DNA from: Chloroflexaceae bacterium
GTDB lineage: Bacteria > Chloroflexota > Chloroflexia > Chloroflexales > Chloroflexaceae
Direction of reading: 5' to 3'
NCBI GenBank assembly: GCA_025057155.1
Contig: JANWYD010000009.1
Coordinates: 1-64,000 of the forward strand
DNA length: 64,000 nucleotides
The notes below the pieces were generated by a model. It saw nothing but the letters and a program-made list of their open reading frames with translations, made no database searches and was not told where the DNA came from. Positions within the stretch are counted from its first letter, which is position 1, and the number at the start of each line of letters is the position of its first letter. This document shows positions 17,349 through 26,728 of this stretch, in pieces. A program made the translations under genes and the position numbers.

Positions 17349-19064
17349 TCACCAGGCAGGCACAGCGACCCCGGCGAAGGCGCGGAACTGCCTGCTCATC
17401 CCATCCGGATCAGGCGCGGCGCGGGTAGCCGGGGTGACACTGAAGTAGACGTCCACCCGCGCGCCGCTGGCTTTGCCACGGAAATGCACCCCGTAGACGC
17501 CGGGCAACGAGTTGGGCTGGATCTGCAGGTCGCGCGGCGGATTGTAGCCTATGCGTCCCTGATCATCGGCGACGGGGGTTTCGGGGAACAGCACGTAGGC
17601 GCCCGACGGATCAGTGATCCAGAACTCCAGCGGTTCGCCGGGACGCAGACCTTCACCACGGATCTGGACGACCCCGCCCGGTTGAACATTCGCAGGCGCG
17701 GCGCTGCCGCGATTGTTGCCGGGCAGCGGCGTTCCCGGCCCGGCTACAAAGTCGCGGGTGAGACTGAAGGCGGCGGCCACGGTCACCCCGCTGCGCTGCC
17801 CACGGGCCACGGCGGTATACACGCCCTCCGCCAGGCCGCTGGTGGTCACACTGACCTGTGCTGTGGTTCCATCACGGCGCACCTGCGCGGGATTGATCGG
17901 CGCGGAGCGACCGGCAGGCCCGGTGATCCAGGCGCTCACCTCTTCACCCGACTGAAAGCCGCGAGCCAGGAAGGTAAAGTTTGTACCCGGCGGCGCGGCG
18001 ACCGGAACGATGAACCCGTCACCCTGTCGGCCAAGCTGGTCGTGCGCCACGCGGCCCAGACGGTCAGGATCGCCCGCAGGCGTGACACGGCTCACGCGGA
18101 AGTAGCCGATGGCCTCGCGCCGGCTGCTGATACCGCGGGCATTGAACGACCAGATGCCTTCGAGAGCGTTCCGGTCGGCGGTGAAGGTGATATTCTCGCC
18201 CTCAATTGTGCCCCGGTTATCGGCGGTCGCCTGGAAGCCCACGCTAAAGGTGGCCTGGTTCGGCGCGGTCACCCAGATGCCAACGCGCTCGCCAGGCGCG
18301 AAACCGCTGGCAACAAACAGGAAGGTGGCGCCAGGCGGCCCGATCTCCGGCGTCACCCGCCCGTTAATGCCGGGCGGGAGCGGCGGCAGCGGGGTTGGTG
18401 AAGGCGCAGGCGGCGTGGGCGGACCCGGAGGCGGCGCGGGGACCTGAAGCGCGGGCGGGGCCAGCCGGCGGCCAAGGTTGCTGATCAGCACCCGGCGGCC
18501 AGGAGGGAACTCGGGCCAGTACTCAAAGCGCGCCTTTTCGAAGTACTGCACCGTGTGCCAGCGACCGCTCTCCAGTTGTTCCTGGATCTCGTTGCTGATA
18601 GGGAAGCCAAAAATCCGCTCCGCGCCCCGGGTTTCCCAGATCTCCTTGAAACCGTACTGAATGATGGTCTGGGTCTGCGGAATGTAGCGGCGGTCAGCCG
18701 TGTTTGGAATGGGCGGCGACTTGGGGAAGATCCGTCCCTGGGTGAACTCCACGCCGAGGTTGCCCAGTTCTACCACCGGCGTGCTGCCACCCTGCGCCAG
18801 TTCAAAACGCGCCCGCTCGAACCACTGCGTGATGCGGCCATTGGGACCGGTGAACTCCTCAGTGATGGGAAACCCAAAGATTTCAACGCCGCCATTGGCT
18901 TCCCAGAACACCCGAAAGGCCCCGCGCAGGGAATGCTGGGTCTCGGGAAAAAAGCGCACATCGGATTGCGCCCGGAGCGCGGGCAGGCCACCCAGCAGCA
19001 GGGCCAGCGCCAGCGCCACCCCTCCCAGGAGCGCGGCCAGGCGACGTAGCGGTCGTGCAGCCAT
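17349..19064 (-). CDS. Secreted protein with FPET/LGFP-like repeats and Ig-like modules
   Basis: 571 residues. A signal peptide is evident (MAARPLRRLAALLGGVALALAL...ALRAQS). Residues ~38-200 hold repeats of the type found in many Chloroflexota exported proteins: FFPETQHSLRGAF..FWEANGG..IFGFPITEE, then IPQTQTIIQYGFKEIWE...IFGFPISNE. A Pro-rich linker (PAPPPGPPTPPAPSPTPLPPLPPG, about residues 207-232) leads into three beta-sandwich-like repeats, each starting with a glycine-rich turn such as PPGATFLFVASGFAPGERV, PPGTNFTFLARGFQSGEEV and QPGGVVQIRGEGLRPGEPL. I infer a cell-surface or extracellular binding protein; no catalytic residues were seen. A well-formed promoter lies upstream at 19293-19322. 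Confidence 0.75.
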   Translation of the reverse strand: MAARPLRRLAALLGGVALALALLLGGLPALRAQSDVRFFPETQHSLRGAFRVFWEANGGVEIFGFPITEEFTGPNGRITQWFERARFELAQGGSTPVVELGNLGVEFTQGRIFPKSPPIPNTADRRYIPQTQTIIQYGFKEIWETRGAERIFGFPISNEIQEQLESGRWHTVQYFEKARFEYWPEFPPGRRVLISNLGRRLAPPALQVPAPPPGPPTPPAPSPTPLPPLPPGINGRVTPEIGPPGATFLFVASGFAPGERVGIWVTAPNQATFSVGFQATADNRGTIEGENITFTADRNALEGIWSFNARGISSRREAIGYFRVSRVTPAGDPDRLGRVAHDQLGRQGDGFIVPVAAPPGTNFTFLARGFQSGEEVSAWITGPAGRSAPINPAQVRRDGTTAQVSVTTSGLAEGVYTAVARGQRSGVTVAAAFSLTRDFVAGPGTPLPGNNRGSAAPANVQPGGVVQIRGEGLRPGEPLEFWITDPSGAYVLFPETPVADDQGRIGYNPPRDLQIQPNSLPGVYGVHFRGKASGARVDVYFSVTPATRAAPDPDGMSRQFRAFAGVAVPAW

Positions 19065-19292
19065 GCGGTCCTCCTTCTATCAGGCGCGGTTCCAGAAACG
19101 GGGTCAACCGTGGCGCAGGCGGCCCGGCAGGGGCGCCCGAACATCCGCGACGTGATCCCGTGAAGACCGGCGAGGTGACCCACGACAGGGTCCGCGATCT
19201 CCCGACCTCCTTCGACCCGTTGCCAGAGTCGTTTGTGTAGGAAGACCGCCGCACCATCCCGGTTTTACGGGTGATCGGCGATCATGGGCTTT

Positions 19293-19322
19293 ATCATAGT
19301 CTTTTTGCGTATGATCTGTCAA
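19293..19322 (-). promoter_or_regulatory. Sigma70-type promoter for the secreted repeat protein
   Basis: On the minus strand a consensus TTGACA (19317-19322) is followed after 18 bases by TATGAT (19293-19298). It points at the gene starting at 19064, leaving a leader of roughly 220 bases. The rest of the 540-base gap (19065-19604) holds only the hairpin at 19408-19440 and no evident gene. Confidence 0.55.
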
Positions 19323-19407
19323 GCGGGCGAGCTTGCCCTGCGGATAGGGACAACGCCCATCCCCGGCAGTGGGTTTGACGCGGCTGCGCCCTCCGCCGGG
19401 GTTTTTT

Positions 19408-19440
19408 GTTAGTTCTGGCAGCCATGCCGCCAGAACTAAC
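19408..19440. repeat. Hairpin upstream of comEC-like gene
   Basis: 12-bp inverted repeat GTTAGTTCTGGC / GCCAGAACTAAC with a 9-base loop, preceded on the plus strand by TTTTTT. The T run is on the wrong side for a plus-strand terminator and would be A in minus-strand RNA, so its function is unclear. Confidence 0.5.
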
Positions 19441-19604
19441 GCAAAAGCTGGAGGATGGGCCTGCCCCAGAGTCACGGACAGCAACGCAATCCTCGGGGTT
19501 GCGCCCGGAATCTGGGAGAGCTTCGCCGACCACAGACCCTTCACCGTATCGCACAGCCCGTTCAGGCGGTGTATTGTAGAGAGAAGCACTTCGCGGAGAG
19601 AGAG

Positions 19605-21182
19605 ATGCTCGTCCGTCTGGCGATTGCCTGGATGCTGGGGATCGTTGTTGTCGAGCAGGTCCGCCCCCCGGCGCCGTGGCTCTGGGCCGGGGCCATAGCA
19701 GGGCTGCTCGCGGCGCTGGCGCTGCGCGGCGAGGGCCGCCAGCGAGTGCGCCTGGCAGCCCTGATACTGCTGTGCGCCGCGCTAGGAGGGCTACGCTATC
19801 TGGGAACGCTGCCAAATCTGGGGCCGCAGAGCGTTACCAGCCTGCTCGAGCATGGCGAAGTGACGCTCACCGGCAGCGTGGCCGGCGAACCGCGGCGGAG
19901 CGAGGAGCAGCAGCGCGTAACGCTGCGGGTCGAAACGGCCACGGTTGATGGGCGGACGGCGGCCTATGAGGGCCTGGTCCTCGTGGTATTGCCACCCTAC
20001 CCGGCGTATGCCTACGGCGATCGGCTCCAGGTCCGGGGTGAACTACGCCGCCCTCGCGCCGCCGAGCGTTCCGGGGAGTTCGATTACCGCGCCTACCTGG
20101 CCCACCGTGGCATCTTCGTGATCATGACCGAGCCGGAAGAGGCGCGTCTGTTGCCCGGCAGGCGCGGTCTGGCGCCGCTGGCGGCGGTGCTGGCCTTTCG
20201 CGCCCATTGCCAGGGGGTGCTGCTGCGCGCCTTGCCCGAACCCCAGGCCGCTCTGGCCATCGGCGTCGTGCTGGGCATTCAGTCGAGCATTCCCGACGAG
20301 GTGTACCGCACCTTCTCGATCACCGGCACGAGCCATATCCTGGTCGTTTCGGGATGGAACTTCACCATCGTGGCAGGGATGCTGGGGGCGCTGGCGGCGC
20401 GCCTGCGTCTGGGGCGCGGAGCGACCCTGGCGCTGGCGCTGGCGGTGATGTGGGTGTATGCCGTATTTACCGGGGCGTCGGCGGCAGTGCTGCGGGCGGC
20501 AGCGATGGCGAGCCTGGCGGCCGTGGCCCGTGCCACCGACCGCAGCACCGAGCCCTGGCATCTGCTCTTCGGCGCGTGCTGGCTGATCACCCTGGCAAAC
20601 CCCCACACGCTCTGGGACGTAGGCTTCCAGCTCTCGGCGCTGGCAACGGCCAGCCTCTTCGCCTACGGGGCGCCGGTGGCGGCGTGGTTCGCCCGGCGCC
20701 GGCCCTTCAACTGGCCGGTCATGGCGCCGCTGACGGAGGCTCTGGCGGCCACCCTCGCGGCGCAGGCGCTCACGCTGCCGCTGATCCTCTATGCCTTCGG
20801 CAACCTCTCGCTGGTGGCGCCGCTGGCCAATGTCGTCATCGTGCCCGTGGTGCCCTTTGCGATGGGCCTGGGGGCGCTTGTGCTGCTAGGGGGCCTGGTG
20901 TGGCTGCCGCTGGGCCAGTGGCTGGCGCTGGCGGCCTGGCTGCCGCTGACGTGGATCACCGAATGGGCGCGCCTCCTCGCCGCGCCGCGCTGGGCCAGCG
21001 CGCAGACGCCCCCCTTTCCGCTCTGGATGCTCGTTGTCTGGTACACGCTGATCGCCGTGCACTGGTGGCATACGCAATTGAGGGGCGCCGAGAGGCAGCG
21101 CCTCCCTGCGCCCCCTGTTCCCCCGATGGCGGATGCGCGCTCTGGAGAAGTCAGCACCAGCTCGCCGCTGCGGGCGGAATAG
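19605..21182 (+). CDS. comEC: ComEC/Rec2-family competence membrane protein
   Basis: ComEC forms the inner-membrane channel for single-stranded DNA during natural transformation. From the ATG at 19605 (preceded by GCGGAGAGAGAG) the protein has 525 residues: N-terminal helices, a soluble OB-like DUF4131 region (~75-210), then the competence domain with FSITGTSHILVVSGWNFTIVAG, close to the family's SG.N/H.. motif, and about eight more helices. There is no C-terminal metallo-beta-lactamase domain; the protein ends after the helices with a short polar tail. Such truncated forms exist, and the nuclease-like domain may be encoded elsewhere. No other competence genes are adjacent. Confidence 0.85.
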   Translation: MLVRLAIAWMLGIVVVEQVRPPAPWLWAGAIAGLLAALALRGEGRQRVRLAALILLCAALGGLRYLGTLPNLGPQSVTSLLEHGEVTLTGSVAGEPRRSEEQQRVTLRVETATVDGRTAAYEGLVLVVLPPYPAYAYGDRLQVRGELRRPRAAERSGEFDYRAYLAHRGIFVIMTEPEEARLLPGRRGLAPLAAVLAFRAHCQGVLLRALPEPQAALAIGVVLGIQSSIPDEVYRTFSITGTSHILVVSGWNFTIVAGMLGALAARLRLGRGATLALALAVMWVYAVFTGASAAVLRAAAMASLAAVARATDRSTEPWHLLFGACWLITLANPHTLWDVGFQLSALATASLFAYGAPVAAWFARRRPFNWPVMAPLTEALAATLAAQALTLPLILYAFGNLSLVAPLANVVIVPVVPFAMGLGALVLLGGLVWLPLGQWLALAAWLPLTWITEWARLLAAPRWASAQTPPFPLWMLVVWYTLIAVHWWHTQLRGAERQRLPAPPVPPMADARSGEVSTSSPLRAE

Positions 21183-21279
21183 GGCTGCGCCTCCGCTGGA
21201 GAACTTGCCGGAGACGCCACTAATTGATGAAGCAACATTTTGAGACATTATCATAGTATAATTCTAACCGTTTTTTCGC

Positions 21280-21308
21280 TTGATCCGGCGCGAGCAGAGG
21301 TGTATACT
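21280..21308 (+). promoter_or_regulatory. Promoter candidate upstream of BTAD regulator
   Basis: TTGATC (21280-21285), 17-base spacer, TATACT (21303-21308), ahead of the regulator starting at 21561, which would give a leader of about 245 bases. A separate TATAAT at 21257 lacks a matching -35. Nothing else was recognised in the 21183-21560 gap. Confidence 0.45.
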
Positions 21309-21560
21309 TACAATCGCTGTATGTTCAATACGGCGCCAGTGCTCATCGGCGCATCCGCCAGGTTCCGTGCTGCACATAGTTCGGTAAAGAGGAGTTGGCG
21401 GGAGGCTTCCATCCTTCCAGACCCTCCTGCTTGAGACCTCGCAGGATGCGACGCTAACACTGCGATCAGACATCATCCTCGCGGGGGGTGCGTTGGTTGA
21501 CGCCCCCCCGCTGTGTTTCCGGCAGCAAGGAGCGATATCGCAGCGCACGGAGAAGGTCGT

Positions 21561-24410
21561 ATGCCACTGGTTGCAAAAGCGTCCGCTCCGCTCTATTCGC
21601 CATCATCTCTGACGGTGCTGCTTCCTCCAGCTCTGCAACGGGCCATCAATGGGGGAATGACCCTGGTGAGCGCCGGGCCTGGCTTTGTATCCTCCGCCGG
21701 TCTCGCCCGGGCGCTAGACGCGCTGCAACGTCGCTGCCTGTGGTTGCGGCTTGGCCTGGAAGATCGCGATCCGGGGATGTTGCTGGTATCGCTGATCGGC
21801 GCGCTGCGCCGGCTGGCGCCCGCTGCCGGCGGCAAGACCCTCGAACTGATGCGCCGGCGCCCCGGCCCGGTGGCCGGCTGGCCGCCGCTCTTCGCCAGCT
21901 TCGCGGAAGAACTGCTCGAAACCCTCGGCCCGGACGGAGCGGTGGTGCTCGAAGCCTGCCATGCTTTCGATGGGGCCACAGGCGCGTTGCGGCTCCTTGG
22001 CATGCACGTGCTTGCCAACCTGCCGCCTGAGACGACCTGTGTGGTGATCACCGAACGGTCGCCGGCAAGCGATGCGCTCCCCGCGAGAATGAAGATCCTC
22101 GGCGCCGATGATGTGCGTATCAGGGATTACCAGTTGCCGGCAGTGCATGAGCACACCGGGGGCGTGTTGCCGCTGCCGCTCCTCCGTCGGGCCAACGCGC
22201 TGGCGGAAGGGCGGATTGAAGCATTCGAGGCCCTCCGGTCCAGTTGCGCAACGCTGGGCTGCGACCTGGTCAGCCGCATGCTCGAAACCTCAGGCGGGCT
22301 ACTTGAACTCCTCACGCGGCTGGCGCAGGCCCATCTGTCGCTGGCGGATCCAGCGGCGCAGCGCAACCTCGACATCGCGCTGCGGATCGGGTACGGTCAC
22401 CCCGATCTGAGCGATCCCGCCCCGGCCTCTGGCCCGTGGTTCGAAGCGCTCGAAGGCGACTGGCACCACCTCAAGACCCTGTGGCGCGAACCGCTCCGGA
22501 TCGCGCTGCGCCAGCGCCCGGCAGAAGTCCGTGCCATCCAGCGCGCCGTCGAGGCGCTGCTGGTGCAGGGAGCGGTGGAACCAGCCGTGGCCCTGCTGCT
22601 CGACACGGGTGAGCGGGCCGGCGCGGCGCGGATCATCGCCCGGATCGCGCCGACGTCAATGGACCTGGGGCAGTGGGACACGCTGGAAGAGTGGTTGAGC
22701 CAGCTCTCGCTCCAGATCCTCAGCGAATGGCCATGGCTGGTGTACATCAGCGGCGAGTTGAGCGCGGCCCAGGGGCAGAACGACGCCGCTCAGCGGGCCT
22801 TTCACCTCGCCACGCGCCTGTTTACCGCCCGGCACGACCCGCGGGGCGCCTGCCAGAGCCTGCTGGCGGAGAGCACCCTGGCCGTCTGGCAGGGCGAGAG
22901 CGGGTTGGCGCGCGCCCGCGCACTGGCCGCGAGCCACCTGGCCGAGTCGTCCGGCCTGTCCTCGCAGCAAGCCTGGGCGTGCTGGCAACTGGGATGCCTG
23001 GCGGTGGTCGCTGACGATCTCGATACGGCCCTGGATTATTTCGAGCGCGCCACGAATATCGCCTCCTCCGCGGGCGACGCGTTGATGGCAGCGTTACCGC
23101 AACGAGCCAGTGGCCTGGCTCTAAACCAGCGCGACCTGCGAGTGCGTTGCGAGTTTCACCGGCAAACGCTGCAAGCCCTGGAGCAAACCGAGCGCGAGGT
23201 GGGAGAAGCGCTGCGGGCCTTGCTCACCTCGACCACCCTTGATATCGAGCAGTTGCTGGAAGCCTATGGCTGGGCCCATCTGCCCCTGATGCTGAAACTG
23301 GCCGCGCCCGCGCGCGTAGAGCATGCCCTGGAAGTGGGGCGCAAAACCAGCCTGTGGGGCCGGTTGCTGGACATGCTCCGTGGCGGATACCGGCAGCCGA
23401 TTGGTGGGGAGAGAGCGCGGAACGGCGCAGGGCGGACGCGGATAGCGGAGGGGACAACCATTATCGGCGCCAGCGAGCGCTCGCCGGCCGGACCGCTCCA
23501 CATCCAGACTGTACCGGCGGCGCCCGGCGCTGCCTCCGCACGAGCGACGCCAGCGCAGGCGGTCGCTGCCGCAGTTGAGCCAGAGACGGCGGCGCGTCCT
23601 GCCGCGACCGGGGCGGCGGTCGCCGAACGGACGCGCGAGGCGTCGGCCCCGCCACGGCTGAGCGTCTCGATGCTCGGCTCCTTCCGAGTGATGCTGAATG
23701 AACACGTGGTTGAAGGCTTCAACAGCGGGCGAGGTCGGGCGGTGTTCCAGTATCTCATCGTTCATCATGACCGCCCGGCGCCGCGCGAGGTGCTGATGGA
23801 TTGCTTCTGGCCCGACGCAACCCCCGAGTCGGCCCGCAACAGCCTGAACGTGGCCGTGCACCACGCGCGGCAGGCTTTTCGCCCCCTGACCAATGCGCCG
23901 ATCATCCTCTACAAGGATGGAGCCTACAGCCTCAATCCGGATCTCCGGCTCTGGATAGACTTCGTCTCCTTTGAACGGCACGTGCAGCACGCCCGCAAGC
24001 TCGAGGCCGAAGGGTTTCCAGGAGAGGCGTGCGCGGCATATGAGGCGGCTCTGGGCCTGTATCAAGATGACTTTCTGGTTGATGAGCCGTATGAGGAGTG
24101 GACGGTGCTGACGCGCGAGCGGCTGCGGCTGATCTACCTGGAAGCCCTGGATCGCCTGAGCCAGATCTATATGAGCCAGGGACGTTACGGGCCGGCGGCG
24201 AGCCTGTGCCAGCTTATCCTCGCCCGGGATAATTGCCGCGAGGACGCTCATGCCCGTTTGATGCGCTGCTATAGCCGCCAGGGCCAGTTGCCGCTGGCGA
24301 TTCGCCAGTACCAGTTGTGCGTGCAGGCCCTCGCCACCGAACTGAACATCGGCCCTTCACCGATGATTGAGACCCTCTACGAGCAGCTCCGGCGCCGGGA
24401 GACGGTGTGA
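21561..24410 (+). CDS. BTAD-family transcription regulator with degenerate NTPase domain
   Basis: 949 residues. The N-terminus follows the layout of MalT/STAND regulators, but where Walker A is expected it reads LVSAGPGFVSSAGLARAL (about residues 35-52) with no GKT/S, and the Walker B-like VVLEACHAF (128-136) has Glu in place of the usual Asp. The middle is alpha-helical and TPR-like (about 330-620), followed by an Ala/Pro-rich linker. Residues ~700-795 form an OmpR-type winged helix (LSVSMLGSFRVMLN, LMDCFWPDATPESARNSLNVAVHHARQAF) and ~797-949 the BTAD helical repeat domain. The ATG at 21561 has GGAG upstream. I infer an activator that has lost nucleotide switching. It lies 194 bases upstream of the HhH/protease cluster in the same direction and may control it. 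Confidence 0.82.
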   Translation: MPLVAKASAPLYSPSSLTVLLPPALQRAINGGMTLVSAGPGFVSSAGLARALDALQRRCLWLRLGLEDRDPGMLLVSLIGALRRLAPAAGGKTLELMRRRPGPVAGWPPLFASFAEELLETLGPDGAVVLEACHAFDGATGALRLLGMHVLANLPPETTCVVITERSPASDALPARMKILGADDVRIRDYQLPAVHEHTGGVLPLPLLRRANALAEGRIEAFEALRSSCATLGCDLVSRMLETSGGLLELLTRLAQAHLSLADPAAQRNLDIALRIGYGHPDLSDPAPASGPWFEALEGDWHHLKTLWREPLRIALRQRPAEVRAIQRAVEALLVQGAVEPAVALLLDTGERAGAARIIARIAPTSMDLGQWDTLEEWLSQLSLQILSEWPWLVYISGELSAAQGQNDAAQRAFHLATRLFTARHDPRGACQSLLAESTLAVWQGESGLARARALAASHLAESSGLSSQQAWACWQLGCLAVVADDLDTALDYFERATNIASSAGDALMAALPQRASGLALNQRDLRVRCEFHRQTLQALEQTEREVGEALRALLTSTTLDIEQLLEAYGWAHLPLMLKLAAPARVEHALEVGRKTSLWGRLLDMLRGGYRQPIGGERARNGAGRTRIAEGTTIIGASERSPAGPLHIQTVPAAPGAASARATPAQAVAAAVEPETAARPAATGAAVAERTREASAPPRLSVSMLGSFRVMLNEHVVEGFNSGRGRAVFQYLIVHHDRPAPREVLMDCFWPDATPESARNSLNVAVHHARQAFRPLTNAPIILYKDGAYSLNPDLRLWIDFVSFERHVQHARKLEAEGFPGEACAAYEAALGLYQDDFLVDEPYEEWTVLTRERLRLIYLEALDRLSQIYMSQGRYGPAASLCQLILARDNCREDAHARLMRCYSRQGQLPLAIRQYQLCVQALATELNIGPSPMIETLYEQLRRRETV

Positions 24411-24604
24411 TGCGCCCTTTCCGGCCCGGTACGCGTGTTGCCGCCCGGCGACACTTGTGATATTCTTCCCGCCGAGATGCCGCGTCCGGCGGTCTATGCC
24501 TCCCGCGCGCCAGTAGGAGCATTTCGTTTGCAGGGTTCCAGCAGGAGGAAACCATCTCTTCGCGTCTCTCCGTCCATCTTTCAGGCGCGCTGTCGAGATC
24601 GTCT

Positions 24605-25654
24605 ATGACCGACGCTTACGACTGGCACGAAGAAGCGAGCGAATCCGGATTACCGGGCGATGATTTCACTCGTATCGCCGGCATTGGTCCGGTAATCAAA
24701 CGGCAACTGTACGCGGCAGGCATTCGCACCTTTCAGCAACTTGCAGCCATCGCGCCGGAAGATATCATCCGTCTGGCGAAGGATCTGCCCCTGCTCTCGG
24801 TCGAGCGGATCATCCGCCAGGACTGGACCGGTCAGGCGCGCCGGCTGGCCGCGGAACGGTCCAGAGAGAGGGCCGCCAGATACGACCTGCCGGCCGGTGA
24901 TCGCGGCGTGCGCGTTGAGGTCGTGGCGATCAGCCTCGATGACGTGGCGGACGACCGACGACTGCCGCGCCCGGCACGGCGCTTTCAGGCGCGTCTGTAT
25001 CTGCGTTTGCGCGGCCCGCGCGCCTTCCCCGTAGCCGCCGAACGGCTCTGGTTTACCACGTTGCTGCTGGCATGGAGCTATGCCACGGGAGCGGCGCGGG
25101 TGTTGAGCAGCGGTCGAGCGCGCCTCAGCGCCGACCGGCTGGTTTACAGCCCGGCTCTCACGGGCGCCCTGACCGATGATGACCGCTATCACCTGGCGGG
25201 GATAGCGTTTCTCGCCGATGAAGCGGTAGTGGGGCATGCTTCCGGCCCCTATCTGTTCGGACCACGCCCCCCCGCCGCGCGCCGCCTCGCGCCGCCAGAC
25301 GTGTCGGCGCGAATTCAGAGGATCATCCTCGATGCTCCGTCCGGCGCGCCCTTCCTGGCCGCCGACCACCCCGTCGAGGCGGCAATCCGCTTCCGGGTCG
25401 AACCGGCCCCCGCCCGGGGCGCGACGGGCTTTGCCTGCCTGCTGGCGCACGAAGCCTCCACGGGAAGAATGCTGATCCTGGGCGGGGAAGGCCGGGAACT
25501 CCAGGCGGGCCGGCGCGACCAGACCATCACGATGACCTTGCGCGCGTCCGGCGCTGCGCGCTACCACTTGATTAGCGCCGTCTTTGTGCCCGAAATGAGC
25601 CTGCTCGACGTGGCCGCCGGCCCCGTGATCCGGGTCGCGCGACAGGAACGGTGA
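24605..25654 (+). CDS. HhH-domain protein with C-terminal beta domain (module 1)
   Basis: 349 residues, no signal peptide or membrane helix. Residues ~21-75 form a helix-hairpin-helix unit resembling DUF4332 (FTRIAGIGPVIKRQLYAAGI, then LAAIAPEDIIRLAKDL), a fold that often binds DNA or mediates protein contacts. The remainder is beta-rich. The last ~60 residues read LQAGRRDQTITM...VPEMSLLDVAAGPVIRV, which aligns by eye with the end of the protein at 28044-29060 (LQPGRREYTLTL...VPQFALAGTTTGPAFTV). The two are therefore paralogues of the same design. The protease gene starts 3 bases after its stop, so they are translationally coupled. Function unknown. Confidence 0.75.
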   Translation: MTDAYDWHEEASESGLPGDDFTRIAGIGPVIKRQLYAAGIRTFQQLAAIAPEDIIRLAKDLPLLSVERIIRQDWTGQARRLAAERSRERAARYDLPAGDRGVRVEVVAISLDDVADDRRLPRPARRFQARLYLRLRGPRAFPVAAERLWFTTLLLAWSYATGAARVLSSGRARLSADRLVYSPALTGALTDDDRYHLAGIAFLADEAVVGHASGPYLFGPRPPAARRLAPPDVSARIQRIILDAPSGAPFLAADHPVEAAIRFRVEPAPARGATGFACLLAHEASTGRMLILGGEGRELQAGRRDQTITMTLRASGAARYHLISAVFVPEMSLLDVAAGPVIRVARQER

Positions 25655-25657
25655 CCC

Positions 25658-26728
25658 ATGGAGGTCGGGGACGATCCGCGCCAGGAGCACGACCGGCGCC
25701 AGGAGCAACCTTCCAACCCTTCCTCACATTCCTATGCTCTGGAGCAGCCGTCCTTGACAGGCCAAACCGCACGCACCCCTTCAGAGCCTGAGGACGACTC
25801 GCCAGTCACCAGCGAGGCGCCGAGCACCTGGGAAGAGGAGATCGGCGCCCCCGTGTACGGCGAACTGGCCCCTCCGGGACGTATGCGGCGCGATCTGGAG
25901 ATCGAGCCGCTCTCGCCGTCCGCCACGCTACTCACCACGTCACAGCCACAGAGGCCGGCTGAAGCCTATCTCCTTGATGCGTGGTACGCAACCTTTGGTC
26001 ATCCAGGACTGACTGCGCGCCTCCAGCGTCCGGGACTGGCCGAGATGCTCTTCAGCGTGCCCGAGCCGAGTGACCTGCGCGTGGCGATCACCGACACCAC
26101 GGCCTACCCCTGGCGCTGCGTGTGCGGATTGATTATCACCGCCGCCGACGGCAGCCAGTGGCTGGGCACCGGCTGGCTGGCCGGCCCCTGCCTGGTGGTG
26201 ACGGCGGGGCATTGTGTGTATATGCCCTTTCGTGGCGGCTGGGTGGTGGAGGTTGAGGTGATCCCCGGCTGGAACGGCAACGCGCGTCCCTTCGAATCGG
26301 CAATTGCGCAGAGCTTTCGTAGCGTGCGCGGCTGGGTGCACAAACTTTCGCTCGCCCACAATTATGGCGCGATTGTGCTGCCCGTGGATCGCCGCTACGG
26401 GGAGCGCCTCGGCTCGCTCGGCTTCATGCGCCCCGCCTATCGTGATCTGCGCGAGCGCGCGCTCAACCTGGCCGGTTATCCCTGTGACAAGCCGCGCGGC
26501 ACCCTGTGGTATCAGGCTCGCCGGCTAGAGATGGGCACGGAGCGCACCCTGGAATACCCCATCACCACGGCGGGCGGCGAGAGCGGCGCGCCAATCTGGT
26601 TGCTGCGCAATGGCGAGCGGTATGTCATTGGCATGCAGACCGGCGGCGACGCTGCAGGGAGCGCGGCGGTGCGGCTCAACGAGGCCGTGTTTGCCAATCT
26701 GAGCCTGTGGAAAAGCGAAAGCTCCTGA
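25658..26728 (+). CDS. Trypsin/V8-like serine protease homologue, Asp replaced by Asn
   Basis: 356 residues. Residues 1-~100 are polar, Pro/Glu/Ser-rich and lack a signal peptide. The protease domain (~145-350) has VTAGHCVY with His 185 and GGESGAPIW with Ser 309, the usual nucleophile setting of glutamyl-endopeptidase-like (S1B) enzymes. At the catalytic Asp position the sequence is AHNYGAIVL (Asn 235), whereas the paralogue at 29060-30127 has THDYGAIIL. It may be weakly active, inactive or a binding decoy. Shared flanking motifs AYPWRC.C...ITAADG and LNLAGYP.DKP show that the two proteases are close relatives. It follows the HhH gene by 3 bases. Confidence 0.88.
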   Translation: MEVGDDPRQEHDRRQEQPSNPSSHSYALEQPSLTGQTARTPSEPEDDSPVTSEAPSTWEEEIGAPVYGELAPPGRMRRDLEIEPLSPSATLLTTSQPQRPAEAYLLDAWYATFGHPGLTARLQRPGLAEMLFSVPEPSDLRVAITDTTAYPWRCVCGLIITAADGSQWLGTGWLAGPCLVVTAGHCVYMPFRGGWVVEVEVIPGWNGNARPFESAIAQSFRSVRGWVHKLSLAHNYGAIVLPVDRRYGERLGSLGFMRPAYRDLRERALNLAGYPCDKPRGTLWYQARRLEMGTERTLEYPITTAGGESGAPIWLLRNGERYVIGMQTGGDAAGSAAVRLNEAVFANLSLWKSESS

